DNA of 5,904 nt from AC-52 sp044870295 (GCA_044870295.1 JBIOYQ010000080.1:1-5904); one strand, 5' to 3'. Shown: positions 1-5,037, counted from the stretch's first letter. Notes: generated from the letters alone by a model not told the origin. A program made the numbers and translations.

Positions 1-680
1 ATGTAGAGGACGCCCGGGTACCTCGTCAGCAGGTCGATCTTGCCGATCGTCTCCGGCTGGCTCCACGCGAACCAGTCCCGGTTCATGTCGAAGCCGTTCA
101 CGTTCGACCGCGTGTTGGCGTCGCGCCCGTCGGGGTTCTGGGTGGGGATGATGCCGATCACCAAGTTGCCCAGGATGTCCTGGACCTCGCAGTCGGACCG
201 CGCGGCGAGCTCGTACAGGATCTCTGCCGCCGCATCCCCAGGAGCCGGCTCGTTGCCGTGGACGTTGGCGTTATACCAGACGATGGTGGGGGAGTCGTGC
301 GCGATCGCGGCCGCCTGCTCGGCGCTCGTGGCACGGGGGTCGCGAAGCGACTTGTTGTCCGCGACGATGGCGCTGAGGCCTGCCAGGTTGTCGGAGGCAC
401 TGACCAGCGCGTAGGCGAGCGGCTTGCCGTTCACCGAGGTGGCGAAGGTCCCCGACGTAACTCGATCGCTGTCGGCGTCGACGGTGGCAACGTAGTCGAA
501 CAGTTCGTCGCTGGTGGCCGCGCGATCGCCGAAGCCGGGGATGGCCTCCCCGGGCGAGGTCACGCTCGAGTCGTAGACGGGTGGCCCCGGCTCGCACGCC
601 GCGCCCGCCGCCTGAGGGACGGCGACGACCGCCAGGCCTGCGATTAGCACCAGGGACAGAAGGAGAGGGGTCCGCCTCAT
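1..680 (-). CDS. Secreted M14-family zinc carboxypeptidase, N-terminal part (3' end outside window)
   Basis: Metallocarboxypeptidase of the M14 (carboxypeptidase A-like) family, expected to cleave C-terminal residues from peptides or peptidoglycan stems outside the cell. The 226 visible residues begin with a signal peptide: basic MRR, a hydrophobic run at residues 5-22, and a probable cleavage near 27 (AAGA|AC). Cys29 lacks a lipobox, so a secreted protein is likelier than a lipoprotein. The zinc motif HGNEP is at 141-145 (His141 and Glu144 as ligands). The substrate-binding stretch follows: NPDGR at 182-186, Arg191, and the Asn-Arg pair in MNRDW at 199-203. The second zinc His and the catalytic Glu of M14 enzymes would lie beyond the window edge, so activity cannot be confirmed. 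The start is ATG at 680, with GGAGGT nine bases upstream. Family assignment is strong; the substrate is unknown. Confidence 0.92.
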   Translation of the reverse strand, partial: MRRTPLLLSLVLIAGLAVVAVPQAAGAACEPGPPVYDSSVTSPGEAIPGFGDRAATSDELFDYVATVDADSDRVTSGTFATSVNGKPLAYALVSASDNLAGLSAIVADNKSLRDPRATSAEQAAAIAHDSPTIVWYNANVHGNEPAPGDAAAEILYELAARSDCEVQDILGNLVIGIIPTQNPDGRDANTRSNVNGFDMNRDWFAWSQPETIGKIDLLTRYPGVLY

Positions 681-721
681 CTTCGATCGACCTCCAGGGG
701 AGCCGAAGGGCTCAGGCTCCT

Positions 722-750
722 TGTCTATTGCTTGCCACCGGACCCGTCAA
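722..750 (-). promoter_or_regulatory. Candidate sigma70-type promoter of the M14 peptidase gene
   Basis: On the minus strand TTGACG (745-750) is followed after 17 bases by TAGACA (722-727). It lies in the gap between the upstream gene's stop (796) and the peptidase start (680), so the peptidase may have its own transcript with a leader of about 34 nt. The -35 is good; the -10 lacks the usual final T. Confidence 0.4.
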
Positions 751-795
751 ACCGAGTGTCGTACCCGGCCCATACGTTCCATGGCTGGTCGGTCG

Positions 796-1476
796 TCAGT
801 TCCCCTGGATCGGCACCGAGCGGATGGTCGGCGCGTAGGCAGGCGGGTCCGGGGTCCGCGGGAGTCGCAACAGTACCTGGACGCGCTCGAGCGGCAACAG
901 ATCGACCGCGTACGTGGCGAGCACCCGGCGCTGGAGCTCGTCCGGATCGACGTCCGTCGGCTTCGACCGTCGCCCGTCGGGGATCTGGATCCCACCGCGA
1001 TGAACATCGCACAGTGTGTACAACCGTCGGAACATTGTGTGCACGGTCACGGGATTCCCCGGGCCCGGCTCGAACCACGCGCACATCGCGCACACCAGCC
1101 GGAGCCGTGACGGATAGGCGAACGCCGCCCGCCACCCCAGCTCGTGCTCCACCATCCGGCCCCACAACGTCACCGTTCCCACCACCGGAGGTGGGGGCCA
1201 CGCCGGCCGGGGCCGGTCCATCGATTCCAAGGAGCGAGCCGCGTAGATTCCGCACGTGCAGCCGGCGTCCGGCGCATCGTGCGGCCGGCGGAACAGCGAC
1301 AGGATCGGCGAGGCCGTGCACCGGGCCTCCAACGGACGCCTCGGCAACCAGGCATGGGGGCTGGGACGGGCCGGGTGAAGGAGCGGATTGCCCCCCGGGT
1401 CCGCGGACAGGTTCCAGGTCCGCCAGCCTTCGACCGGTTCGAGCATGATGTCGACGCTCGCGGGATCGGTGCTCAT
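796..1476 (-). CDS. Cys/His-rich actinobacterial protein of unknown function (226 aa)
   Basis: I do not know a function for this protein. It resembles a hypothetical family I associate with actinobacteria, starting with a GWRTW motif (residues 17-21) and a first Cys/His group: Cys53, His66 in HDAP, and Cys73-x-Cys75 in GCTCGIYAAR. A second conserved-looking block, VVGTVTLWGRMVEHELGWR (98-116), is followed by Cys129-x2-Cys132 and then Cys156-x2-His159, which has the spacing of a zinc-ribbon-like site. No signal peptide or membrane segment is seen, so it is probably cytoplasmic. ATG at 1476 is the chosen start because no in-frame start precedes it before a stop; there is no good Shine-Dalgarno, but a -10-like GATACT sits eight bases upstream, which would fit leaderless translation. 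Met11 is an alternative start. Coding is well supported by composition and motifs; zinc binding is inferred. Confidence 0.85.
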   Translation of the reverse strand: MSTDPASVDIMLEPVEGWRTWNLSADPGGNPLLHPARPSPHAWLPRRPLEARCTASPILSLFRRPHDAPDAGCTCGIYAARSLESMDRPRPAWPPPPVVGTVTLWGRMVEHELGWRAAFAYPSRLRLVCAMCAWFEPGPGNPVTVHTMFRRLYTLCDVHRGGIQIPDGRRSKPTDVDPDELQRRVLATYAVDLLPLERVQVLLRLPRTPDPPAYAPTIRSVPIQGN

Positions 1477-1484
1477 CTCGTCCG

Positions 1485-1490
1485 AGTATC
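1485..1490 (-). promoter_or_regulatory. Candidate -10 element for a leaderless transcript of the Cys/His-rich gene
   Basis: The minus strand reads GATACT at 1490-1485, eight bases before the ATG at 1476. That spacing would place transcription initiation at or within a base or two of the start codon. No convincing -35 is present. Confidence 0.3.
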
Positions 1491-1563
1491 CCGCGCAGAT
1501 CGATGTTTCGCCGTTGGGAGGAAGGACCTGGTCGTTTCCGCACGCCAGGGCACGAAAAGGCGG

Positions 1564-1569
1564 TATGCT
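1564..1569 (+). promoter_or_regulatory. Candidate -10 element for a leaderless transcript starting at 1578
   Basis: TATGCT is followed by eight bases and then ATG (1578). The start codon lacks a proper Shine-Dalgarno, and a start site about seven bases after the -10 would make the mRNA leaderless, as is common in actinobacteria. No clear -35 is visible. Confidence 0.45.
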
Positions 1570-1577
1570 AAGGGTTC

Positions 1578-1979
1578 ATGGCCGAGTCCAGCGTCTATCG
1601 AACCGAGCACGGAAAGGTCTTTCGTATCTCGGAGCATGATGACGGTGGCATCTCGGTCGAACTCCTCCAGCTGACCCACTGGGTTCCCGGTCCGATCGGT
1701 ATGGCCGGGCTCCGAATCGCCCGGACCACGAAGCGGCTGACCGCTCGTCAGGTTCTGGCGCTGCCCCAGAAGCGCACGCCTTCCTCCACGACAAGCCCTC
1801 GTCCCGGATTGAGATGGCAACCTGCTATGGTGGCCTCCTCGGGCGACGCTCGAGGGTTCGCGTCGAGCGACGGACCGGTGGCGTTTCGCCAACCCGCCCC
1901 TCTCCTCACGGATCACCCACGTTCCACGACGAGAGGAGCGATCGCATGGCGGGACGGAGCGGGAGGAGCAATACCCTGA
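1578..1979 (+). CDS. Unrecognised small protein, possibly frameshifted (133 aa as read)
   Basis: I do not recognise this family. Residues 1-63 read like a real soluble protein (MAESSVYRTEHGKVFRIS..., then ISVELLQLTHWVPGP) with G/C-ending codons as expected for this genome. After about residue 63 the character changes: the reading frame becomes Ser/Thr/Pro-rich with poor third-position GC, while the -1 frame from 1766 gives a more protein-like stretch (PEAHAFLHDKPSSRIEMATC) with mostly G/C-ending codons. A one-base change in the C4 run at 1764-1767 would join the two, but that frame has no stop until 2152. The downstream part also overlaps the start of the next gene by 34 bases. The start appears leaderless. 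N-terminal coding is likely; the true C-terminus is uncertain, and a degraded gene is possible. Confidence 0.5.
   Translation: MAESSVYRTEHGKVFRISEHDDGGISVELLQLTHWVPGPIGMAGLRIARTTKRLTARQVLALPQKRTPSSTTSPRPGLRWQPAMVASSGDARGFASSDGPVAFRQPAPLLTDHPRSTTRGAIAWRDGAGGAIP
1823..1831 (+). promoter_or_regulatory. Candidate extended -10 promoter for the 68-aa Cys/His microprotein
   Basis: TGCTATGGT has the TGn-TATGGT form of an extended -10, which can work without a strong -35 (none is visible). It would give a start near 1838 and a leader of about 108 nt before the ATG at 1946. The leader can form two hairpins, at 1847-1869 and 1877-1894. Confidence 0.35.
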
Positions 1980-2152
1980 TCGGCCCACCCGAGCACGGCC
2001 ACGAGGCCGGTTCGCGCCCCTCTCGGGGGCGTACCTGCGACCAGGAAGGCTGCTCGACCATCCTCTCGACGTACAACCCCGCGAAGGAATGCTGGCTGCA
2101 CGCTGAGCCCGCGTACCGCCACCCGCTCTGGCACTCATCGACCCCGCGGTGA
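1946..2152 (+). CDS. Cys3His putative zinc-binding microprotein (68 aa)
   Basis: Small hydrophilic protein with a basic, Gly/Arg-rich N-terminus (residues 1-30) followed by a compact Cys/His knuckle: Cys31-x4-Cys36, the segment STILSTYNPAKE, then Cys49-x2-His52. This CxxxxC...CxxH arrangement resembles small actinobacterial proteins annotated only as hypothetical; metal binding or nucleic-acid binding is an inference. The start at 1946 is fixed by GAGGAG seven bases upstream. The frame stays open upstream to at least 1814, but that part has no RBS-supported start and reads like non-coding leader. The gene ends 10 bases before the convergent minus-strand stop at 2163. Length and motif placement look complete. 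Confidence 0.75.
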   Translation: MAGRSGRSNTLIGPPEHGHEAGSRPSRGRTCDQEGCSTILSTYNPAKECWLHAEPAYRHPLWHSSTPR

Positions 2153-2162
2153 GGATCGGGGC

Positions 2163-2351
2163 CTAGCCCGCCCTCGCCCTCGGCGGCTCGGCGGCGAGGT
2201 GCGCGTAGGCCTCGGCGAGGTGCATGATGACTTGCGCTTCCGATTGCTGTTCGACCGTCGGTACGAGCTTCGCGATCCTCTTGGCGATGGCCTGTCGAGC
2301 CTTCGCCGCCAGCTCAGCCGCCTCCGCCTGCACGTCCCCCTGATCTGCCAT
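2163..2351 (-). CDS. Small Ala-rich helical protein, unknown function (62 aa)
   Basis: No family recognised. The sequence is dominated by Ala, Glu, Lys and Gln, with two probable amphipathic helices: roughly residues 6-30 (ELAAKARQAIAKRIAKLV) and, after Pro31, 33-54 (a stretch including VIMHLAEAYAHLA). No membrane span, signal peptide or Cys is present, so a cytoplasmic helical hairpin or a small oligomer is plausible. The ATG at 2351 has a GGTGG-like Shine-Dalgarno a few bases upstream, within an inverted-repeat arm. It lies 79 bases downstream of a membrane-protein gene on the same strand and may be co-transcribed, or use the candidate promoter at 2373-2378. Coding is supported by start, composition and fit with its neighbours; it could still be a chance ORF. 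Confidence 0.68.
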   Translation of the reverse strand: MADQGDVQAEAAELAAKARQAIAKRIAKLVPTVEQQSEAQVIMHLAEAYAHLAAEPPRARAG

Positions 2352-2356
2352 GTGGT

Positions 2357-2386
2357 GACCACCCCCGGGCCGATTCTAGGGTGGTC
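2357..2386 (-). promoter_or_regulatory. Perfect 8-bp inverted repeat enclosing a -10-like TAGAAT
   Basis: GACCACCC (2357-2364) and GGGTGGTC (2379-2386) are exact inverse complements separated by 14 bases, giving 22 bp between half-site centres (about two helical turns). On the minus strand TAGAAT (2373-2378) lies in the spacer, 21 bases before the ATG at 2351. The geometry fits an operator over the promoter; the proximal arm also carries the GGTGG ribosome-site-like bases. No good -35 is visible. Confidence 0.4.
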
Positions 2387-2430
2387 GCTTCCGGAGGATT
2401 GCAGCGTAGAAACTGCCGTGATCCCGGCGA

Positions 2431-2622
2431 TCAGACGCGGCCCGTGGTCTTGCCGATGGCCCGGTTCACCTTCCCTCTGGTCCGGTTCATGCGGCTGGAC
2501 ATGGTCCGTCGGTGAGCCCGCCACCAGGCAAACACGGCGATGGCCAGCAGGACGACGAGGGCCACGACCACCCAGATCAGCCAGCTGTAATCCCCACCAG
2601 GGCTCCCGTATGCAGCAAGCAT
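2431..2622 (-). CDS. Small single-span membrane protein, unknown function (63 aa)
   Basis: Short membrane protein: a Gly-containing N-terminus (MLAAYGSPGGDYS), one hydrophobic helix at about residues 14-33 (LIWVVVALVVLLAIAVFAWW), then a strongly basic tail (RAHRRTMSSRMNRTRGKVNR..., 34-63). By the positive-inside rule the tail should be cytoplasmic and the N-terminus outside. The start ATG at 2622 is well fixed by GGAGGT seven bases upstream. The gene is divergent from the LCP-family gene, sharing a 118-bp intergenic region, so shared control or an envelope role is possible but unproven. Similar small membrane proteins are usually annotated as hypothetical; I cannot name a family. Confidence 0.8.
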   Translation of the reverse strand: MLAAYGSPGGDYSWLIWVVVALVVLLAIAVFAWWRAHRRTMSSRMNRTRGKVNRAIGKTTGRV

Positions 2623-2676
2623 GGGCGACACCTCCGTCAGGGACCTTCCCGATCTTGGAGCGGCCGAAACAGGTGT

Positions 2677-2704
2677 TTGAAGCCTCGCGCGGCGCCTGTA
2701 GTCT
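2677..2704 (+). promoter_or_regulatory. Candidate promoter of the LCP-family gene with an overlapping near-palindrome
   Basis: TTGAAG (2677-2682), a 16-base spacer, then TAGTCT (2699-2704) point to a start near 2711-2713, just before an ATG at 2715. The near-palindrome AAACAGGTGTTT (2667-2678; 5 of 6 base pairs match) overlaps the -35 by two bases and could be a regulator site. Confidence 0.45.
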
Positions 2705-2714
2705 CCGGCTCCAC

Positions 2715-2744
2715 ATGGCGAACCTGGGGCGCGTGGGGTTGTGA
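2715..2744 (+). CDS. Nine-codon mini-ORF coupled to the LCP gene
   Basis: ATG at 2715 opens a short frame encoding MANLGRVGL whose TGA (2742-2744) overlaps the GTG start of the LCP gene (2741-2743) as GTGA. The predicted transcription start lies two to four bases before the ATG, so it could be read as a near-leaderless message that delivers ribosomes to a GTG with a poor Shine-Dalgarno. The peptide itself need not have a function. This rests on layout alone. Confidence 0.3.
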   Translation: MANLGRVGL

Positions 2745-4177
2745 GCCGACGGAAGATCGGGTGGCTCGGCATCGGCGCGATCGGGGTGGTCCTTTCGCTC
2801 GGGGTCGGCGTGCTGTGGGCCCTCCGGTCGGAGAGCCTCCTTGGCGGCTCTCCCGGTTCACCGGCGGGATCGCCCGCCTCGCCCCGGTACGACCTTGCAG
2901 TGAACCTTCGCGCCGTTCAGGGCAAGGGCCCCGCCGGCATCGTGGCGAAGCCCGCCGCGCTGGCCGGCCCGGCCGCCGCCGTCGAGCGGACCATCGCTCA
3001 GCTCTACGACATCGGCTTCGTCGATCCCGTCCTGTGGGCCGGCGGGCGGTTCCCCTCGCTCGCCGCTCCGTTCGCCCCCGAAGCGAGGGAACAGGTTCGG
3101 GCCCACGTGGCAGACCTCTCCGTGGGAAGGGCCGCCGGGAGGCTCGAGGCGGTCCGGCCCACTCGAGCCCGGCTCGACGTGCGGTTCATGCTCGACCGAG
3201 CGCGCCATCCGATCATGGCCTTCGCCCACATGGACTTCGCCGGGGTCGGCCGGGCCGAAGACGCCGAGCTTCCCATCCGGCACCAGGGCGACTACGCCCT
3301 TCGCCGCACCGACGCCGGATGGAGGATCGTGTCGTTCCGGGTGAAGAGCCGAGTGCCCTCACCGCGGCAGATAGAGGCCAAGGTCCGCGAGGCTTCGCTG
3401 TCGCCCCCGCCCGCCTCGGGTGGCCTCCTGTTCGTGCTGGTTATCGGGAGCGATGCCCGTCCCAGGCAATCGATCACCTCGGGGACCCGCGGGGACGCCA
3501 TCCACGTCGTGGCGGTGAACCCGAGGCGGGAGATCGTCTCGATCCTGGGGATCCCGCGGGACTCGTACGTGTCCATCCCCGGGGCAGGGACGGACAAGAT
3601 CAACGGTGCCCTGGCCTTGGGCGGGCCGGACCTCATGGTCCGAACGGTCGAGAAGCTCACAGGGATTCACATCGACGCGTATGTCCTCACGGGGTTCGCC
3701 GGCTTCGAGCGCATGGTGAAGGCCGTCGGCGGGTTCTCCATCGACATCCCGTACGCGATGGACGACTCGGCCTCGGGAGCCCATTTCCGTCGGGGGCCGA
3801 CGCACTTGTCGGGCCGCCAGGCTCTGGCCCTGGCCCGCAATCGCCACGATGCTCCGGGCGGAGACTTCGGGCGGTCGATGAACCAGGGTCGGATCATCGT
3901 CGCGGCCATGCGGGAGTTCCAGTCGGATCTTCGGAAGGACCCCCTCACCGCGCTCCGGTGGGGCCTGGCCGCGGCTCGGTTCATGAAGACCGACCTCAGC
4001 CTGACGCAGATGATGGAGCTCCTGGTGGCCGTCCCGTCGATCGCCCGCAATCCGGTTCGCAACGCGGTCGTCTACGGCAGGGGGGCGATGGTGGGGAGCT
4101 CGAGCGTGATCCGCCTCGGGCGATACGCGCACGCGAAGTTCCGGGATCTGCGAAGGGACGGCGTCCTGCGGCACTAG
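2741..4177 (+). CDS. LytR-CpsA-Psr (LCP) family cell-wall glycopolymer ligase with an NTF2-like domain
   Basis: LCP enzymes move lipid-pyrophosphate-linked glycopolymers onto peptidoglycan on the outer face of the membrane. A membrane anchor lies at residues 7-28 after basic MSRRK, followed by a Gly/Ser/Pro linker to about 49. Residues about 78-204 look like an NTF2-like fold: helices, then strands ending in GDYALRRTDAGWRIVSFRVKS. The LCP domain spans about 229-395: GSDAR (236-240), TRGD (249-252), IPRDSY (271-276), DKINGA (285-290), TGFAGF (317-322), ARNR (365-368), GDFGR (374-378) and Gln382; the Arg and Gln positions match the family's pyrophosphate-binding residues. No LytR_C domain follows; the last 80 or so residues are partly helical. 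GTG at 2741 is chosen because the anchor follows at once and no upstream in-frame start is better placed; its Shine-Dalgarno is poor. Family is certain, acceptor and polymer unknown. Confidence 0.95.
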   Translation: MSRRKIGWLGIGAIGVVLSLGVGVLWALRSESLLGGSPGSPAGSPASPRYDLAVNLRAVQGKGPAGIVAKPAALAGPAAAVERTIAQLYDIGFVDPVLWAGGRFPSLAAPFAPEAREQVRAHVADLSVGRAAGRLEAVRPTRARLDVRFMLDRARHPIMAFAHMDFAGVGRAEDAELPIRHQGDYALRRTDAGWRIVSFRVKSRVPSPRQIEAKVREASLSPPPASGGLLFVLVIGSDARPRQSITSGTRGDAIHVVAVNPRREIVSILGIPRDSYVSIPGAGTDKINGALALGGPDLMVRTVEKLTGIHIDAYVLTGFAGFERMVKAVGGFSIDIPYAMDDSASGAHFRRGPTHLSGRQALALARNRHDAPGGDFGRSMNQGRIIVAAMREFQSDLRKDPLTALRWGLAAARFMKTDLSLTQMMELLVAVPSIARNPVRNAVVYGRGAMVGSSSVIRLGRYAHAKFRDLRRDGVLRH

Positions 4178-4206
4178 CCGAACTGCTTCGGAGCGAGCGG
4201 TACGGG

Positions 4207-4461
4207 TTAGCCGCTCTCGGCGGCGGAATCGCGGGAAGGCGCGGGCTTCTCGGCGATGGGGCGGGGGGCCCGACCGTCGCGGGATGTGACCGGCGGCAGT
4301 CCCGCCGTCTTGCTGATGTACTCCTCGTCCGCCAGCCATTCGTTGGGCCCGGCCGTGGGGTCGTTCTTGCGAGCCTTGCGGTCGTCGCGCCGTTCCTCCC
4401 TGGCCTGGCGCTTCTTGGCCTTCACCTCGCGGCGTTGTCTCTTTCCAGGGGTGTCAGGCAT
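4207..4461 (-). CDS. Small basic, mostly disordered protein (84 aa), unknown function
   Basis: No named family. The N-terminal third is a highly charged, Lys/Arg-dominated probable helix (residues 5-33, including KRQRREVKAKKRQAREER), followed by a short acidic/aromatic segment NEWLADEEYISK (40-51), and a Pro/Ser/Ala-rich tail that is probably unstructured. Nucleic-acid or ribosome association is possible from charge alone but is a guess. ATG at 4461 is preferred over the in-frame GTG at 4467: TAGCAT (4468-4473) lies six bases before the ATG, fitting a leaderless message, while neither start has a Shine-Dalgarno. The gene converges on the LCP gene with a 29-base gap and follows the cold-shock gene on the same strand, separated from it by a terminator. 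Confidence 0.72.
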   Translation of the reverse strand: MPDTPGKRQRREVKAKKRQAREERRDDRKARKNDPTAGPNEWLADEEYISKTAGLPPVTSRDGRAPRPIAEKPAPSRDSAAESG

Positions 4462-4467
4462 GAACAC

Positions 4468-4473
4468 ATGCTA
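4468..4473 (-). promoter_or_regulatory. Candidate -10 for leaderless transcript of the basic 84-aa protein
   Basis: TAGCAT on the minus strand is followed by GTGTTC and then ATG (4461), so transcription would start at the initiator codon. Placement downstream of the cold-shock terminator supports an independent promoter. No recognisable -35. Confidence 0.35.
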
Positions 4474-4515
4474 GCGGAACGAGCCAGAGCACGACTTGAT
4501 GAGCGAGGGGTACGG

Positions 4516-4559
4516 AAAAACCGCGACCGGTGACCCTCGGGGAACGAGGATCACCGATC
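4516..4559 (-). terminator. Intrinsic terminator of the cold-shock gene
   Basis: On the minus strand a 15-bp stem (4559-4545 with 4539-4525, two G-U wobbles) closes a five-base loop (TTCCC) and is followed by GCGG and then TTTTT (4520-4516). It begins 60 bases after the cold-shock stop codon. The plus-strand side has no T run, so it should act only on minus-strand transcription. Confidence 0.85.
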
Positions 4560-4618
4560 GGGGAGCGAGGGGATGAACCATCGTTTGACCCCCCGCGTTC
4601 TCGGTGTGACTCGGCCTG

Positions 4619-4825
4619 TTAGGAAACGGGCTTCACGCTCGCGGCCTGCGGACCCTTCTGGCCCTGCGTGACCTCGAACTCGACCTTCTGTCCTTCGTCG
4701 AGGTTCTTGTATCCCTCGCCGGCGATGGCGCTGAAGTGCACGAACACATCGGCGCTGCCGTCGTCGGGAGTGATGAAGCCGTAGCCCTTCTCGGGGCTGA
4801 ACCACTTCACGGTCCCAGTCGCCAT
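4619..4825 (-). CDS. cspA: Cold-shock domain protein, CspA family (68 aa)
   Basis: Single cold-shock domain (OB fold) that binds single-stranded RNA and DNA and acts as an RNA chaperone. The whole 68 aa is the domain: MATGTVKWF at the N-terminus, RNP1-like KGYGFI at residues 13-18 (Tyr where Phe is usual), RNP2 VFVHF at 27-31, then the conserved C-terminal half with EGQKVEFEV and GQKGPQA. The start is ATG at 4825 with AAAGGAGGGG (4833-4842) placing GGAGG nine bases upstream; the TTG two codons earlier would only add MR. It is a monocistronic unit: strong promoter at 4938-4965, leader of about 106 nt, terminator at 4516-4559. The symbol reflects the family, not a specific ortholog; bacteria often carry several paralogs. 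Confidence 0.96.
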   Translation of the reverse strand: MATGTVKWFSPEKGYGFITPDDGSADVFVHFSAIAGEGYKNLDEGQKVEFEVTQGQKGPQAASVKPVS

Positions 4826-4931
4826 ACGCAATCCCCTCCTTTCCTCGCCTCGGGGCGTTACGTCTGCCCGTCAGGCACCCGGTGGGAGCCGGGGAGGGAA
4901 CTGCTCGAAGCGGACTGCGATCGGTACCCTC
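4826..4931 (-). promoter_or_regulatory. Long 5' leader of the cold-shock gene
   Basis: From the predicted start near 4931 to the ATG the leader is about 106 nt, ending in a purine-rich ribosome site. Long structured leaders controlling translation by temperature are known for E. coli cspA; here the length is similar in kind but I see no strong stem that would prove the same mechanism. Confidence 0.35.
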
Positions 4932-4937
4932 GTGAGC

Positions 4938-4965
4938 ACCATACCAGGGGGACCCCGGCCGTCAA
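4938..4965 (-). promoter_or_regulatory. Strong sigma70-type promoter of the cold-shock gene
   Basis: TTGACG (4960-4965) and TATGGT (4938-4943) on the minus strand are separated by 16 bases, and TG at the extended -10 position (TGGTATGGT) adds strength. It is the best-matching promoter in the window. Confidence 0.75.
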
Positions 4966-5001
4966 TAGGGGAGTACCGCCGTCGACCCGCCCTGGCCCGA
5001 C

Positions 5002-5030
5002 GTGACGAGGGGAGTCACATCGGATAGGAT
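5002..5030 (+). promoter_or_regulatory. Promoter and candidate autoregulatory operator of the toxin-antitoxin pair
   Basis: GTGACG (5002-5007), 17 bases, then TAGGAT (5025-5030), seven bases before the GTG at 5038. The inverted repeat GTGAC (5002-5006), 7-base spacer, GTCAC (5014-5018) covers the -35, where a TA-module antitoxin would be expected to bind and repress. Confidence 0.5.
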
Positions 5031-5037
5031 TCGGAGC

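Noticed and set aside
590..600. Lipoprotein signal at Cys29 of the M14 peptidase
   Set aside because: The residues before the Cys are Gly-Ala-Ala, without the Leu/Val/Ile needed at -3 for a lipobox.
725..1543. 272-codon minus-strand frame overlapping the Cys/His protein
   Set aside because: Shifted frame of the same strand, low-complexity Gly/Arg/Pro; the 796-1476 frame has the conserved motifs.
1473..2138. 221-codon minus-strand frame
   Set aside because: Ser/Arg/Gly-rich, without motifs, and antisense to two better supported small genes.
2153..2175. GGGC-cta-GCCC at the convergent stop codons
   Set aside because: Four-base stem, no T tract; too weak for a bidirectional terminator.
4178..4216. 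Hairpins CCGAA/TTCGG (4178-4191) and GAGCGG/CCGCTC (4195-4216) between the convergent LCP and basic-protein genes
   Set aside because: Short stems without a T run on either strand; not enough to call a terminator.
3359..4339. 326-codon open frame on the minus strand
   Set aside because: Antisense to the LCP gene with Arg/His/Pro-rich, domain-free sequence; shadow of a high-GC gene.
2512..4533. 673-codon open frame on the plus strand
   Set aside because: It is out of frame with the LCP gene over the same bases, is extremely Arg/Gly/Pro-rich and lacks any domain; it is a GC-driven shadow.
4826..4831. TTG start two codons before the cold-shock ATG
   Set aside because: The ATG at 4825 has ideal spacing to GGAGG and gives the canonical MATGTVKWF start.
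5002..5037. Upstream GTG start for the antitoxin
   Set aside because: This GTG is part of the -35 and the inverted repeat; the promoter places transcription initiation at about 5037-5038.
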